DNA from: Micromonospora parva
Lineage (GTDB): Bacteria > Actinomycetota > Actinomycetes > Mycobacteriales > Micromonosporaceae
NCBI RefSeq assembly: GCF_000718515.1
Contig: NZ_JNZS01000003.1
Coordinates: forward strand, 259,703-323,702
Length of the DNA stretch: 64,000 bases
Reading direction: 5' to 3'
Shown here: positions 34,699-43,566 of the stretch, piece after piece
Position numbering within the stretch: the first letter of the stretch is position 1
How the letters are laid out: every line of letters starts with the position of its first letter
The notes under the pieces: model-generated
What the model was told of the DNA's origin: nothing
Database searches by the model: none
What the model saw: the letters and a program-made list of their open reading frames with translations, nothing else
Position numbers and translations under genes: made by a program

Positions 34699-35091
34699 TC
34701 AGTCGAGCTTGTCGCGCAGCTTGTCGACCTGGGTCTGCAGGCGGTTCACCGCGTTCTCGTTGTTGACGAACGTGGTGATCCCCGCGGCCAGGCCGAGCCC
34801 GATCAGCACGGCCAGGATGCTGAGCACCAGGCCGCCGATGGACACGCCACGACCGGTGACCCCGGGTCGGCGCGCCATCTTGAGCCCGACGATGCCGAGG
34901 ATGATCCCGATGATGCCCAGCACCAGCCCCAGCCAGGCGAGGATCGCCGTCAACACGCTGAACAGGCCGGCCACTCCGAACACCAGGGCGAAGGTCGCTG
35001 CGGCGCTGGTCTTGGCGCGGGCGTCCCCCCGGTGGCCGCGGGACCCGGCCGTTACGCCGGCACCCCGGGCCGGCTCGCTTGCGGCAGTCAT
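34699..35091 (-). CDS. DUF4190 small membrane protein
   Basis: 130 residues from ATG 35091 (AAGGGA upstream). A polar N-terminus (~1-30) leads to two or three long Gly/Ile-rich helices (~32-100) with the DUF4190-type 'LGLVLGIIGIILGIVGLKMARR...GRGVSIGGLVLSILA'. The end (~112-130) is a short amphipathic coiled-coil-like helix. Unknown function. Confidence 0.8.
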   Translation of the reverse strand: MTAASEPARGAGVTAGSRGHRGDARAKTSAAATFALVFGVAGLFSVLTAILAWLGLVLGIIGIILGIVGLKMARRPGVTGRGVSIGGLVLSILAVLIGLGLAAGITTFVNNENAVNRLQTQVDKLRDKLD

Positions 35092-35229
35092 GAGAATCCC
35101 TTCCGTACGCGCGGCGCGCGCACTTCCGGCGAGCCGCATTCCCCCGAAGACCCCGGTTACGCCTCCCACCAGCAGGAGTGTCGGTGGTCGGGCCTAGGCT
35201 GGCCGCCCGGCCACGAAAAGGAGCGCCCG

Positions 35230-36339
35230 ATGCCTGTCGACCTCAGCGCGGCCGAGGCGCTCGCGCTGCGGATGACCAGCTTGTTGCTGCGCCCGCAGCC
35301 GAGCACCCGACCCGGCACCGTCGCCGAGGTGGTCGAGTGGTTCGGCGCGATGCAGGCACAGGATCTGGCCAGCGGGTTGTGGTCGCTGGGGGCCCGACTG
35401 CCCGGTTGCCGGGTGACCGACGTGCAGGCGGCGTTGGAGCGGCGTGAGGCGCTGCGCACCTGGCCGATGCGGGGCACCGTGCACCTCGTGCCGTCCGCCG
35501 ACGCCCGTTGGATGCTGGAGCTGACCGGTGTCCGATCGCTGGCCGCCGTGGCGACCCGGCGGGCGCAGCTCGGGCTCAGCGAGGCCGACGCGGACCGGGC
35601 GGTGGACGTCCTGGGTGCCGCGTTGGCCGGCGGTGGTCGGCTCACCCGCGCGCAGTGCCTGGCCGCCCTGCGGGCCGCCGGCCTGAGCACCGACGGGCAG
35701 CGCGGCTACCACCTGCTGTGGTATGCGAGCGTTCGCGGGGTGACCTGCGTGGCGCCCAACGTCGGCACCGAGCAGACCTTCGCCCTGCTCGACGAGTGGG
35801 CACCCGAATCTCGCCGGTTGGAGCGGGACGAGGCGCTGGCCGTGCTCGCCCACCGCTACGTTCGCTCGCACGGCCCGGTCACCGACCGCGAGTTCGCCGG
35901 GTGGAGCGGGCTCACCCTCACCGACGCCCGGCGCGGCCTGACCGCCGCCGACGACGCGCTGAGCACCGTACGGGTCGACGGCACACCGATGTACGTCGAC
36001 GCGGCAGTGCCAGACGCCCCGCGCGCCACGGCGGACGACGTGCTGGCGTTGCCCGGTTTCGACGAGTACCTGCTCGGCTTCCGGGACCGCACGTTGATGC
36101 TCGACCCCGCCCACCAGGCGGCGGTGGTGCCGGGCAACAACGGCATCTTCCAGGCCACAGTGGTGCGCGCCGGTCGGGTGGTCGGCGTGTGGAAGCGCAA
36201 GATCACCCGCACCGGGGTCACCGTGACCGTCCGGCCGCTCACGCCGCTGGACGTCGCCGCGCGGGCCCGGGTGGAGCAGGCGCTCGGGCGCTACGCCGAC
36301 TTCCTCGGGCTGCCGGCCCGCTTCGACTGGCTGACCTGA
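35230..36339 (+). CDS. AlkZ/YcaQ-like winged-helix DNA-binding protein
   Basis: 369 residues, ATG after AAGGAGCG. It has the tandem winged-helix plan of the HTH_42 family. The 'FGAMQAQDLASGLWSLGAR' segment carries the Q-x-Q motif used for catalysis in AlkZ/AlkX DNA glycosylases that unhook interstrand crosslinks and remove bulky alkyl purines. C-terminal 'LPGFDEYLLGFRDRTLML...VPGNNGIFQATVV' is also typical. Glycosylase activity is inferred from the motif. Its 3' end overlaps the convergent malQ gene by 49 bases. Confidence 0.85.
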   Translation: MPVDLSAAEALALRMTSLLLRPQPSTRPGTVAEVVEWFGAMQAQDLASGLWSLGARLPGCRVTDVQAALERREALRTWPMRGTVHLVPSADARWMLELTGVRSLAAVATRRAQLGLSEADADRAVDVLGAALAGGGRLTRAQCLAALRAAGLSTDGQRGYHLLWYASVRGVTCVAPNVGTEQTFALLDEWAPESRRLERDEALAVLAHRYVRSHGPVTDREFAGWSGLTLTDARRGLTAADDALSTVRVDGTPMYVDAAVPDAPRATADDVLALPGFDEYLLGFRDRTLMLDPAHQAAVVPGNNGIFQATVVRAGRVVGVWKRKITRTGVTVTVRPLTPLDVAARARVEQALGRYADFLGLPARFDWLT

Positions 36340-38348
36340 CCGACGGCGTCACGCGGCGGCGGGTCGGCCGCTCGTGGGCGGGCGGCGCTGAGCAGGTCGG
36401 CGATCCGCCTCACCCGGGGATCTTCGCGGATCTGCGCCACGCTGGCCGGCAGCGGCAGCCGCCAGTTCGGGTACTCGTCCACCGTGCCCGGCATGTTGGG
36501 TTGGCGCACCTCGCCCAGCACGTCGTAGAGGGAGACGCCGAGCAGCCGGGTCGGGCTGGCCGCGAGCGCGGCGTGCATCGACACCACCACCTCGCCGTCG
36601 TCGGGTGTCGCTGTCGCGTCGGGCCGTGCCGGGTCGACGGTCGGTGTCGGCAGCAGGTTCTCGGTGCGCAGCATCGTGAGCAGCCGGTCGCGGTCGGCGG
36701 CGGCGCGGGCCCGCTCCACCGCCACGTCGGTGCCGAGCAGTTTCAACTCGTCGCGCACCCGCACGTGCTCGCCGGTGAGGAAGCCCGGTGCGGTGGGCAG
36801 GTCGTGGGTGGAGATCGTGGCGAGGGCGTTGCGCGGCCACCGGGCCGGTGGGACGAAGTCACCGTTGTCGTCGCGGGCGAACCACAGCACTGTCGAGCCG
36901 AGCATGTTGCGCCCCCGCAACCCTCGGGTCACCGCCGGTTGGACGGTGCCGAGATCCTCGCCGACCACCACCGCGCCGGCCCGGTGCGCCTCCAGCGCGA
37001 GGATGCCGAGCATCGCCTCGGCGTCGTAGCGCACGTAGGTGCCCTCGGCCGCGCCGCCGCCCGGCGGCACCCACCACAGTCGCCACAGGCCGGCGACGTG
37101 ATCGACCCGCAGGCCACCGGCGTGCCGCAGAGCCCGGCGCAGCATGTCCCGGTAGGCGGCGTAGCCGGTGGCGGCGAGCCGGTCCGGACGCCATGCGGCG
37201 AGGCCCCAGTCCTGGCCGAGCTGGTTGAAGTCGTCCGGTGGGGCACCGACCCGCACGCCCTGGGCCAGCACGTCGGCGAGCTGCCAGCCGTCCGCGCCGC
37301 CCGGGTCGATGCCGACGGCCAGGTCGTGCACGACACCGACCGGCATCCCCGCCGCGCGGGCCGCCGCGGTGACGGCGTCGAGCTGCTCGTCGCACAGCTG
37401 TTGCAGCCAGGCGTGGAAGGCGACCCGGTCGGCGAGCTGCCGACGCTGCTCGGCGACCGCCGGGGCGTCCGGGTGGCGCAGCTGCGCCGGCCAGGCCCGC
37501 CAGTCGTTGCCGTGCCGCTCGGCGAGCGCGCACCAGGTGGCGAAGCTGGTCAGTGCCGGGTCCGCGGTGAGGTCCACCGGCCGGGCGTGAGGGTGCAGCA
37601 ACTCCAGGGCGTGCCGCTTGGCGGACCACACCTCGTCGTAGTCGATCAGAGGTCCCCGGTCGGGGCGCAACGCGTCAACCACCGCACGGGTCGCCGGGTC
37701 CGCCGCGCGGTACGCGGCGGTGTCGCTGACCCGCAGGTACAGCGGGTTGACGAAGCGTCGGCTGGCGGGCGAATACGGTGAGGTGGCCACCGGGTGCGCC
37801 GGCCCCACCGCGTGCAGCGGGTTGAGCAGCACCAGCCCCGCCCCGGTCGCCCCGGCCCACTCGGTGAAGTCGGCGAGGTCACCGAGATCGCCCATGCCCC
37901 AGGAGCGCTCCGAATTGAGCGCGTAGAGCTGAAGCATCCAGCCCCAGGCCCGGGGTGGCACCGGGAGCCGGCGCGGCACCACCACCACTGTGACCTCCCG
38001 GTCGGCGCAGGCCAGCCGGTGCCAACCCAGCGGCAGGTCGGCCGGCAACTCACCGTCGACCGCCCGTCGACCACCGTCCTCCAGGGTGAGCACCCCTGGG
38101 CCGGGCAGCGCCCGGCTGCGGCCGTGGGTGAGCACGACCGTCTCCGGCAGGGTGCCCCGGTCGACAGCGCGGACGGCGGCGAGGGCGTCGGCGATCGCTG
38201 CCGGGCTGGTGGCGTCCACGCCGAGCAGCCCCAGCACACCCACCACGGTTTCCGGTGCGACCTCGACGCGGCGGTGCCGCCAATCCTCGTACCAGGTGGA
38301 AACACCGTGCGCGTTGGCCAGCGCGGCCAATCGTCGGTTCATCCCCAT
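36291..38348 (-). CDS. malQ: 4-alpha-glucanotransferase (amylomaltase)
   Basis: 685 residues from ATG 38348 (38342 also possible). GH77 signatures: 'WGMGDLGDLADFTEWAGATGAGLVLLNPLHA', 'PYSPASRRFVNPLYL', 'LRVDHVAGLWRLWWVP' (nucleophile Asp), 'VVGEDLGTV' (acid/base Glu) and 'STHDLPTAPGFLTG'. An N-terminal ~140-residue beta domain is present, as in the long bacterial MalQ form. It transfers glucans among maltodextrins. Located downstream of a sugar ABC importer, from which it is separated by a long palindrome. Its end overlaps the AlkZ-like gene. Confidence 0.95.
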   Translation of the reverse strand: MGMNRRLAALANAHGVSTWYEDWRHRRVEVAPETVVGVLGLLGVDATSPAAIADALAAVRAVDRGTLPETVVLTHGRSRALPGPGVLTLEDGGRRAVDGELPADLPLGWHRLACADREVTVVVVPRRLPVPPRAWGWMLQLYALNSERSWGMGDLGDLADFTEWAGATGAGLVLLNPLHAVGPAHPVATSPYSPASRRFVNPLYLRVSDTAAYRAADPATRAVVDALRPDRGPLIDYDEVWSAKRHALELLHPHARPVDLTADPALTSFATWCALAERHGNDWRAWPAQLRHPDAPAVAEQRRQLADRVAFHAWLQQLCDEQLDAVTAAARAAGMPVGVVHDLAVGIDPGGADGWQLADVLAQGVRVGAPPDDFNQLGQDWGLAAWRPDRLAATGYAAYRDMLRRALRHAGGLRVDHVAGLWRLWWVPPGGGAAEGTYVRYDAEAMLGILALEAHRAGAVVVGEDLGTVQPAVTRGLRGRNMLGSTVLWFARDDNGDFVPPARWPRNALATISTHDLPTAPGFLTGEHVRVRDELKLLGTDVAVERARAAADRDRLLTMLRTENLLPTPTVDPARPDATATPDDGEVVVSMHAALAASPTRLLGVSLYDVLGEVRQPNMPGTVDEYPNWRLPLPASVAQIREDPRVRRIADLLSAARPRAADPPPRDAVGQVSQSKRAGSPRKSA

Positions 38349-38411
38349 CCCCCGCCCCGAAACGTGACCTGCAACCACCCTCCCACCCCCGCGCCCCACC
38401 CGCTCACCGGC

Positions 38412-38490
38412 AGCGCCGATCTTGCACTTTCTGTCCCGACATAAGGGGCGTTCGACCTATGTCGACAACAGTTACTGCAAGATCGGCGCT
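38412..38490. repeat. Long palindromic element (15-bp perfect arms, nested inner repeat)
   Basis: AGCGCCGATCTTGCA (38412-38426) and its exact complement (38476-38490) flank a 49-base interior with a second inverted repeat, CGACATA (38437-38443) with TATGTCG (38458-38464). It lies between the ABC ATPase stop and the malQ start, both on the minus strand, and would insulate them. The form, ending in a GATCTTGCA-type core, resembles multi-copy intergenic palindromes of Micromonospora-like genomes; copy number cannot be checked here. Confidence 0.8.
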
Positions 38491-38504
38491 AGCTGGCTAG
38501 CTGG

Positions 38505-39713
38505 CTAGTCGGCGAGCGCGCCGGCGGCCCGACCCTCGTGCAGGGTCAGGTTGCGGCCGTTGGTCGGGTCGAACAGGTGGATCTTCTCCAGGTTGAACCA
38601 GACCCGCCGCGTCTGCCCCTCGGCGACCGGGGACTCGGCGGACAGCCGGGTCACCAGGTTGCCGCCGGCACCGGCGAAGTCGGCGGCGCCCGCGTCGGCG
38701 GCCAACTCCTCCAACTCGGCGGCGCTGGCCTTCTCACCCTCGACGGTGAAGTAGACGTACTTGTCCGAGCCCATCGACTCGACGATGTCCACCGGCGCCT
38801 CGAACTCCATGCCCCGCCGACGCGTGTCGTCGTCGACCAGTTCGGCGTCCTCGAAGTGCTCCGGCCGGATGCCGAGGATCAGCTCACGGGGCGCGTCGGC
38901 CGCCTCCAACTCCCGGCGAACACGGTCGCCGAGCGGCACCTGCCCCAGGGCGGTGTGCAACTCGCCGTCCTGCACGGCGGCGTGCAGGAAGTTCATCGAC
39001 GGTGAGCCGATGAAGCCGGCCACGAAGAGGTTGCGGGGGTGGTCGTACAGCTCCTGCGGTGGCCCGACCTGCTGTACCGCGCCACCCCGCATGATCACCA
39101 CGCGGTCGCCGAGGGTCATCGCCTCGGTCTGGTCGTGGGTGACGTAGACGGTGGTGGTGCCGAGCTGCTTCTGCAGGCGGGACACCACCGTGCGCATCTG
39201 CACCCGCAGCTTGGCGTCGAGGTTGGACAACGGTTCGTCCATCAGGAACGCCTTCGGCTGGCGGACGATGGCGCGGCCCATCGCGACCCGCTGGCGCTGA
39301 CCACCGGAGAGGTTGGCCGGCTTGCGGTCCAGCAGCGAGGTCAGCTCCAGCACCTTCGCCGCTTCGTCGACCTTCTGGTTGATGGTCTCCTTGTCCAGCT
39401 TCGCCAGCCGCAGCGGGAACGCCATGTTCTCCCGCACCGTCATGTTCGGGTAGAGCGCGTACGACTGGAACACCATGGCGATGTCCCGGTCCCGGGGAGC
39501 CTTGTCGTTGACCCGCTGCCCGCCGATGCGCAGCTCACCGGAGCTGATGTCCTCCAGCCCGGCGATCATGTTGAGTGTGGTGGACTTCCCGCAGCCGGAC
39601 GGCCCGACCAGGATCACGAACTCGCCGTCGGCGATCTCCAGGTCGACGTCCTGCACGGCGACGGTCCCGTCCGGGAAGCTCTTGCTCACCTTGTCCAGCA
39701 CGATGTCAGCCAT
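38505..39713 (-). CDS. Sugar ABC transporter ATPase (MalK/MsmK/UgpC type)
   Basis: 402 residues. Walker A GPSGCGKST (~38-46), Q-loop, signature LSGGQRQRVAMGRA (~135), Walker B AFLMDEPLSNLDAKLR, H-loop THDQTEA, then the C-terminal MalK-type OB/TOBE domain with RPEHFED. It energises carbohydrate import with the two permeases upstream (10-base gap). Such ATPases often serve several importers. The stop codon lies in an 8-bp repeat (CTAGCTGG, 38489-38508). Confidence 0.95.
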   Translation of the reverse strand: MADIVLDKVSKSFPDGTVAVQDVDLEIADGEFVILVGPSGCGKSTTLNMIAGLEDISSGELRIGGQRVNDKAPRDRDIAMVFQSYALYPNMTVRENMAFPLRLAKLDKETINQKVDEAAKVLELTSLLDRKPANLSGGQRQRVAMGRAIVRQPKAFLMDEPLSNLDAKLRVQMRTVVSRLQKQLGTTTVYVTHDQTEAMTLGDRVVIMRGGAVQQVGPPQELYDHPRNLFVAGFIGSPSMNFLHAAVQDGELHTALGQVPLGDRVRRELEAADAPRELILGIRPEHFEDAELVDDDTRRRGMEFEAPVDIVESMGSDKYVYFTVEGEKASAAELEELAADAGAADFAGAGGNLVTRLSAESPVAEGQTRRVWFNLEKIHLFDPTNGRNLTLHEGRAAGALAD

Positions 39714-39723
39714 GACTTTCCAC

Positions 39724-40560
39724 CTATCCCTTGACTGCGCCGGAGGTCAGACCGGACACGATGCGACGCTGGAAGAAGAGGACGAACAGGATGATCGGTA
39801 CGGTGATCACCACTGCGGCGGCGCAGATCGCCCCGGTGGGGTCCTCGAACTGCGACTCGCCGGTGAAGAACGACAGCGCGACCGGCACCGTACGGGCACG
39901 TTCGGTGGAGGTCAGCGTGATGGCGAACAGGAAGTCGTTCCAGCAGAAGATGAAGACCAGGATCGCCGTGGTGAACAACCCGGGCGCGGCCAGCGGCGCG
40001 ATCACCCGCCGGAACGCCTGCCCCTGGGTGGCGCCGTCCATCTTCGCGGCCTTCTCCAGGTCCCAGGGGATCTGCTTGAAGAACGCCGACAGCGTGTAGA
40101 TCGCCAGCGGCAGCGCGAAGGTGATGTACGGCAGGATCAGCCCGGGCCAGGTGTCGAACAGGCCCAGCTGACGCTCGATCTCGAACAGCGGCGACACCAG
40201 TGACACCTGCGGGAACATCGCGATCAGCAGGGAGACGCCGACCAGCAGCTTCTTGCCGGGGAAGTCCAACCGGCTGATCGCGTACGCGGCCATCGCACCG
40301 AGCACCACAGCGATCAGCGTGGCGATCAACGCGATGCCGATCGAGTTGATCAGTGCCCGGACGAACTGGTCGGTGTCGAAGATGGTCCGGTAGTTGTCGA
40401 GCGTCCATTCCCGGGGGATGAAGTTCCCGTCGGTGAGGGTGGCCGGCGTCTTGAACGACAGCGACGCGATCCACAGCACCGGGACCAGCGCGAAGACGAC
40501 CACGAGGACGTCGAGCAGACCCCAGCGCAGCTTCGCCCGGGTGGTGGTTTCGACAGCCAT
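39724..40560 (-). CDS. Carbohydrate ABC transporter permease (MalG-like)
   Basis: 278 residues, six membrane helices. The EAA loop that docks the ATPase appears as '[29 protein letters not shown]' (~190-215). N-terminus '[23 protein letters not shown]' and C-terminus '[24 protein letters not shown]' are typical of MalG-type permeases. One base separates it from the MalF-like stop. Confidence 0.95.
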   Translation of the reverse strand: MAVETTTRAKLRWGLLDVLVVVFALVPVLWIASLSFKTPATLTDGNFIPREWTLDNYRTIFDTDQFVRALINSIGIALIATLIAVVLGAMAAYAISRLDFPGKKLLVGVSLLIAMFPQVSLVSPLFEIERQLGLFDTWPGLILPYITFALPLAIYTLSAFFKQIPWDLEKAAKMDGATQGQAFRRVIAPLAAPGLFTTAILVFIFCWNDFLFAITLTSTERARTVPVALSFFTGESQFEDPTGAICAAAVVITVPIILFVLFFQRRIVSGLTSGAVKG

Positions 40561-40561
40561 G

Positions 40562-41557
40562 TCAGCGCCTCTCTCCGTCGTCGCTACCCGGGGCAGCGGT
40601 GCCGAACAGCTTCACGAAGACGAACGCGATGATCGCCACGGTGATGAAGATCAGCACCGACATCGTCGAGCCGATGCCGAGGTTGAGGCCCCGGATCAGG
40701 TTGTTGTAGGCGAGCATCGACACCGACGACGTCTCGTTGCCTCCGGCGGTCAACACGAAGATGTTGTCGAAGACCCGGAACGCGTCCAGGGTGCGGAACA
40801 GCAACGCGACAAGGATCGCCGGCTTCATCACCGGCAGCATCACCTTGGTGAACTTCTGCCAGGCGGTCGCGCCGTCGGTGGAGGCCGCCTTGAGCAGGTC
40901 CTCCGGCACCAGCGCCAACCCGGCCATCAACAGCAGCGCCATGAACGGGGTGGTCTTCCAGATCTCCGCGAGCATGATGATCGCCAGCGAGCTGGCCCGC
41001 TCGGTCAGCGGCGCGCCGTCGCTGAACAGGTTGGCCAGGTAGCCGGTGCCGGGCGTCCAGGCGTACCGCCAGGAGAACGCGGCGACCACCGTGACGATCC
41101 CGTACGGGATCAGCGCCGAGGTCCGGACCAGGCCGCGCCCGATCAGGGTGCGGTGCATGATGATCGCCAGGCCCATGCCGAGCACCAGCTCGACGGCCAC
41201 GGTGACCACCGTGATCAGCATGGTCACCCCGAACGCGGTCCACCAGAACTCGTTGGTGAGCACCGTGACGTAGTTCTCCAACCCGATGAACTCACGCTGA
41301 TCGGGGAAGCGCAGGTCGAAGCGCTGCAACGACAGCCAGACCGAGTAGATGATCGGGTACGCGGTCACCGCGATCATGACCAGCGCGGCGGGCGCGCAGA
41401 GCAGCAGGCCGAGCCGGCGTTCGGCTTTCTTGTTCTCGCTCAGTGGGGGCTTGCGACGGCCGCCACGTTGGGCGGGCACTGTGGCGCGCCGGCCGGCGGC
41501 GCCACTGGTCTCGTCGGCGGCGACATCGGCGCCGGTGGGCGTGGCGTTGATGCTCAC
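40562..41557 (-). CDS. Carbohydrate ABC transporter permease (MalF-like)
   Basis: 331 residues with a long cytoplasmic N-terminus (~1-50) and six helices. EAA loop: '[28 protein letters not shown]' (~225-250). It pairs with the MalG-like permease one base downstream. The set SBP-MalF-MalG-MsmK resembles trehalose or alpha-glucoside importers such as LpqY-SugABC or ThuEFGK; the exact sugar is inference. Confidence 0.95.
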   Translation of the reverse strand: MSINATPTGADVAADETSGAAGRRATVPAQRGGRRKPPLSENKKAERRLGLLLCAPAALVMIAVTAYPIIYSVWLSLQRFDLRFPDQREFIGLENYVTVLTNEFWWTAFGVTMLITVVTVAVELVLGMGLAIIMHRTLIGRGLVRTSALIPYGIVTVVAAFSWRYAWTPGTGYLANLFSDGAPLTERASSLAIIMLAEIWKTTPFMALLLMAGLALVPEDLLKAASTDGATAWQKFTKVMLPVMKPAILVALLFRTLDAFRVFDNIFVLTAGGNETSSVSMLAYNNLIRGLNLGIGSTMSVLIFITVAIIAFVFVKLFGTAAPGSDDGERR

Positions 41558-41612
41558 GGCGTCACCTCTTCTCGCGACTGCGGGGCTCGCAAAACCGGCT
41601 CACTCCGAGCGC

Positions 41613-42899
41613 TCACGGCAGGACCCCCTTCGACTGGAGGGCGTCGGCGATGGCGTCGCGCAGCTCGTCGGCGGTCTGCTGCGGGCTGATCCCGGACGGC
41701 GGCGACAGGATCGCCGACATCACCGTGGAGATGCTCTGGTAGGCGGGGGTCAGCGGACGCGTCGCCGGCTCTTTCAGCTCCTCCAGGATGGTGTCCTTCA
41801 TCGGGTACGCCTCGGTCATCTCCGGGTCGTCGAAGACCGCCTCGATGGTGGGCGGAACGCCGTCGTTGATGGCGGAGAACTTCTGGTGCTCGGCGCTGCG
41901 GATGCACCGGGCCGCCTCGAAGGACTGCTCGGGGTGCTTGGAGTAGGAGCTGACCGCCAGGTTGACCCCACCGATGGTGACCTTGCTGGGGGTGCCCTCG
42001 TCGATGCCCGGGATCCGAGCCCAGCCAACCTGCTTGGCCAGCTCCGGGTTCGCCTCCTGCAAAGCCGGGTAGACGAACGGCCAGTTCACCTGGAACGCGC
42101 CGGCGCCGGACTGGAACTCCAGCCGGACCGGGTCCTCAGTGGCGTTGCTGAACGACGGCGACGTCACGCCCGACGTGGCGAACTTCTTCAGCTGCTCCAA
42201 CGCCCGGACGGTGCCCTGGTCCATCACGGCCTTCGTACCGTCGTCGTTGAGGATCTTCCCGCCGGCGCTCTCGGCGAGGGTGTTGTAGAGAACGACCAGG
42301 CCCTCGTACTGGGCGCCCATGGTGAGCACCTGGTACGGCTTGCCCTGCTCCTTGAGCTGCTGGGCGGCGCTGATCATCTGGTCCCAGGTGGTCGGCGGCT
42401 GCGGCACCAGGTCCTTGCGGTACCAGAGCAGCTGGACGTTGGTGTTCTTCGGTGCCGCGTACAGCTTGTCCTCGTACCGGGCGGTGGCCAGCGGTCCGGC
42501 GAGGGTGCCCTGCTCGACCTCGGCCTTGTCCTGGCCGGTCCACTCGCGGATCCAGTCGGCGCTGGCGAACTCCTGGGTCCAGGTGACGTCCAGCCCGAGC
42601 AGATCCATCCCGCTGTCCTCGGCGGCGAGCCGGCGCACCATCTGCACCCGCTGGTCGTCGGCCTGCCGGGGCAGCACCCGGTAGGCGATCTCGTACCGCC
42701 CCTGGGCCTGCGCGTTGCAGTCGTCGACGACCTTCTGCAGGTTCTGCTCGGGCGGGTAGTACAGGTTGATCGTCGGTGGGCCACCCGCGTCGTCGGCGCC
42801 GCACGCGGCCAGCGGCGCGACGAGTGCCAGCGCGGCAGCCGCCGCGCCCAGCCGAACAACCGGCCGGCGTCGGTGTCGAGCCGTGTCGGGGTCCGTCAT
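41613..42899 (-). CDS. Sugar-binding lipoprotein of the ABC importer
   Basis: 428 residues from ATG 42899, preceded by AGAGGGGGAGGG; an upstream in-frame TTG is disfavoured. The signal ends with a lipobox, LVAPLAACGADD (Cys ~33), so it is lipid-anchored outside the membrane. The mature protein is a two-lobed family 1 solute-binding protein: 'INLYYPPEQNLQKVVDDCN', 'MDLLGLDVTWTQEFASADWIREW', 'FQVNWPFVYPAL' and 'VNLAVSSYSKHPEQSFEAARCI'. Similar in layout to LpqY/ThuE trehalose receptors and maltodextrin receptors; MalQ nearby favours an alpha-glucoside. Confidence 0.92.
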   Translation of the reverse strand: MTDPDTARHRRRPVVRLGAAAAALALVAPLAACGADDAGGPPTINLYYPPEQNLQKVVDDCNAQAQGRYEIAYRVLPRQADDQRVQMVRRLAAEDSGMDLLGLDVTWTQEFASADWIREWTGQDKAEVEQGTLAGPLATARYEDKLYAAPKNTNVQLLWYRKDLVPQPPTTWDQMISAAQQLKEQGKPYQVLTMGAQYEGLVVLYNTLAESAGGKILNDDGTKAVMDQGTVRALEQLKKFATSGVTSPSFSNATEDPVRLEFQSGAGAFQVNWPFVYPALQEANPELAKQVGWARIPGIDEGTPSKVTIGGVNLAVSSYSKHPEQSFEAARCIRSAEHQKFSAINDGVPPTIEAVFDDPEMTEAYPMKDTILEELKEPATRPLTPAYQSISTVMSAILSPPSGISPQQTADELRDAIADALQSKGVLP

Positions 42900-43098
42900 C
42901 GCCCTCCCCCTCTCCTCGGCGAAAGACCGGGGAAGGGCATCCGTGCCCCGGCGCACGGCGAGCCGACTCCGAGCCGGCAAGCTGCGGAAACGCCGGCGCG
43001 GAGGCTCTGTAGCGGCTACTCTGCCCCAGCTGTGAAGCCGCGAAACCTGGCTGTCAGAGCGAGAGCCCGGCCGCCTCTGCCGGCGCCGCCACCAGGTG

Positions 43099-43179
43099 CG
43101 TGATCAACTCGACTTCCTGAAAGTCGGGCCATCACCGCACCAGGGAAGCCTCGCTTTTCTGAAAGCCGAGTCGATCACG
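43099..43179. repeat. Imperfect palindromic element in the 42900-43259 gap
   Basis: Arms at 43099-43126 and 43152-43179 are complementary at about 21 of 28 positions (outer block CGTGATC/GATCACG exact). Each arm also holds a small local hairpin (CGACTT/AAGTCG, CTTTT...AAAG). It sits between the sugar-binding protein start and the DUF397 gene. The remainder of this 360-base gap shows nothing else I can support apart from the presumed transporter promoter. Confidence 0.6.
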
Positions 43180-43259
43180 CGGGGGGACGGCGCTCCCGTG
43201 CGGAACGAGGTGCTCCCCCGCCGGCAGTCAACCGAGCTGATCAAGGAAGCGGCGAAGTC

Positions 43260-43448
43260 ATGGGCATGCTGACCCCCCAATGGCGCAAGTCGACCCGGTC
43301 CGGCGGCAACGGCGGGTCCTGCGTCGAAGTCGCCGACAATCTGCCGAACGTGGTGCTGGTGCGCGACACCAAGGACCGCGACGGCGGCACTCTGCACGTC
43401 GACCCGGCAGCCTGGAAGGCGTTCGTCGCCTACGCCAGGCAGCACTGA
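43260..43448 (+). CDS. Solitary DUF397 protein
   Basis: 62 residues (ATG 43260, or 43266). PQWRKSTRSGGNGGSCVEVAD is the DUF397 hallmark, followed by VLVRDTKDRDGGTLHVDPAAWKAFV. DUF397 proteins usually sit next to an XRE-type regulator and may antagonise it, as in the BldB/WhiJ-type developmental systems of Streptomyces. No such partner is beside it, and long palindromes flank it on both sides (43099-43179, 43461-43509), which suggests it moved or was left behind as a small unit. Confidence 0.9.
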   Translation: MGMLTPQWRKSTRSGGNGGSCVEVADNLPNVVLVRDTKDRDGGTLHVDPAAWKAFVAYARQH

Positions 43449-43460
43449 ACGCGAACTCGG

Positions 43461-43509
43461 AGATCTTGGACAGTTTCCGTCCGGGCAGAACGGAAACTGT
43501 CCAAGATCT
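43461..43509. terminator. Perfect 20-bp palindromic hairpin
   Basis: Arms 43461-43480 and 43490-43509 (AGATCTTGGACAGTTTCCGT and its exact complement) enclose a 9-base loop. It follows the DUF397 stop by 12 bases and is followed by another gene on the same strand, so termination is the simplest role. The AAGATCT ends recall the other palindromes at 38.4 and 52.4 kb. Confidence 0.8.
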
Positions 43510-43566
43510 ACTCTGAAAGGTCTCGCGACCGCCGGCAGTCGCGCCCGGACCAGGCATGCTGGAACC

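Noticed and set aside
43461..43509. Perfect palindrome as an insertion-sequence end
   Set aside because: No transposase, no flanking target duplication seen; a terminator role is simpler.
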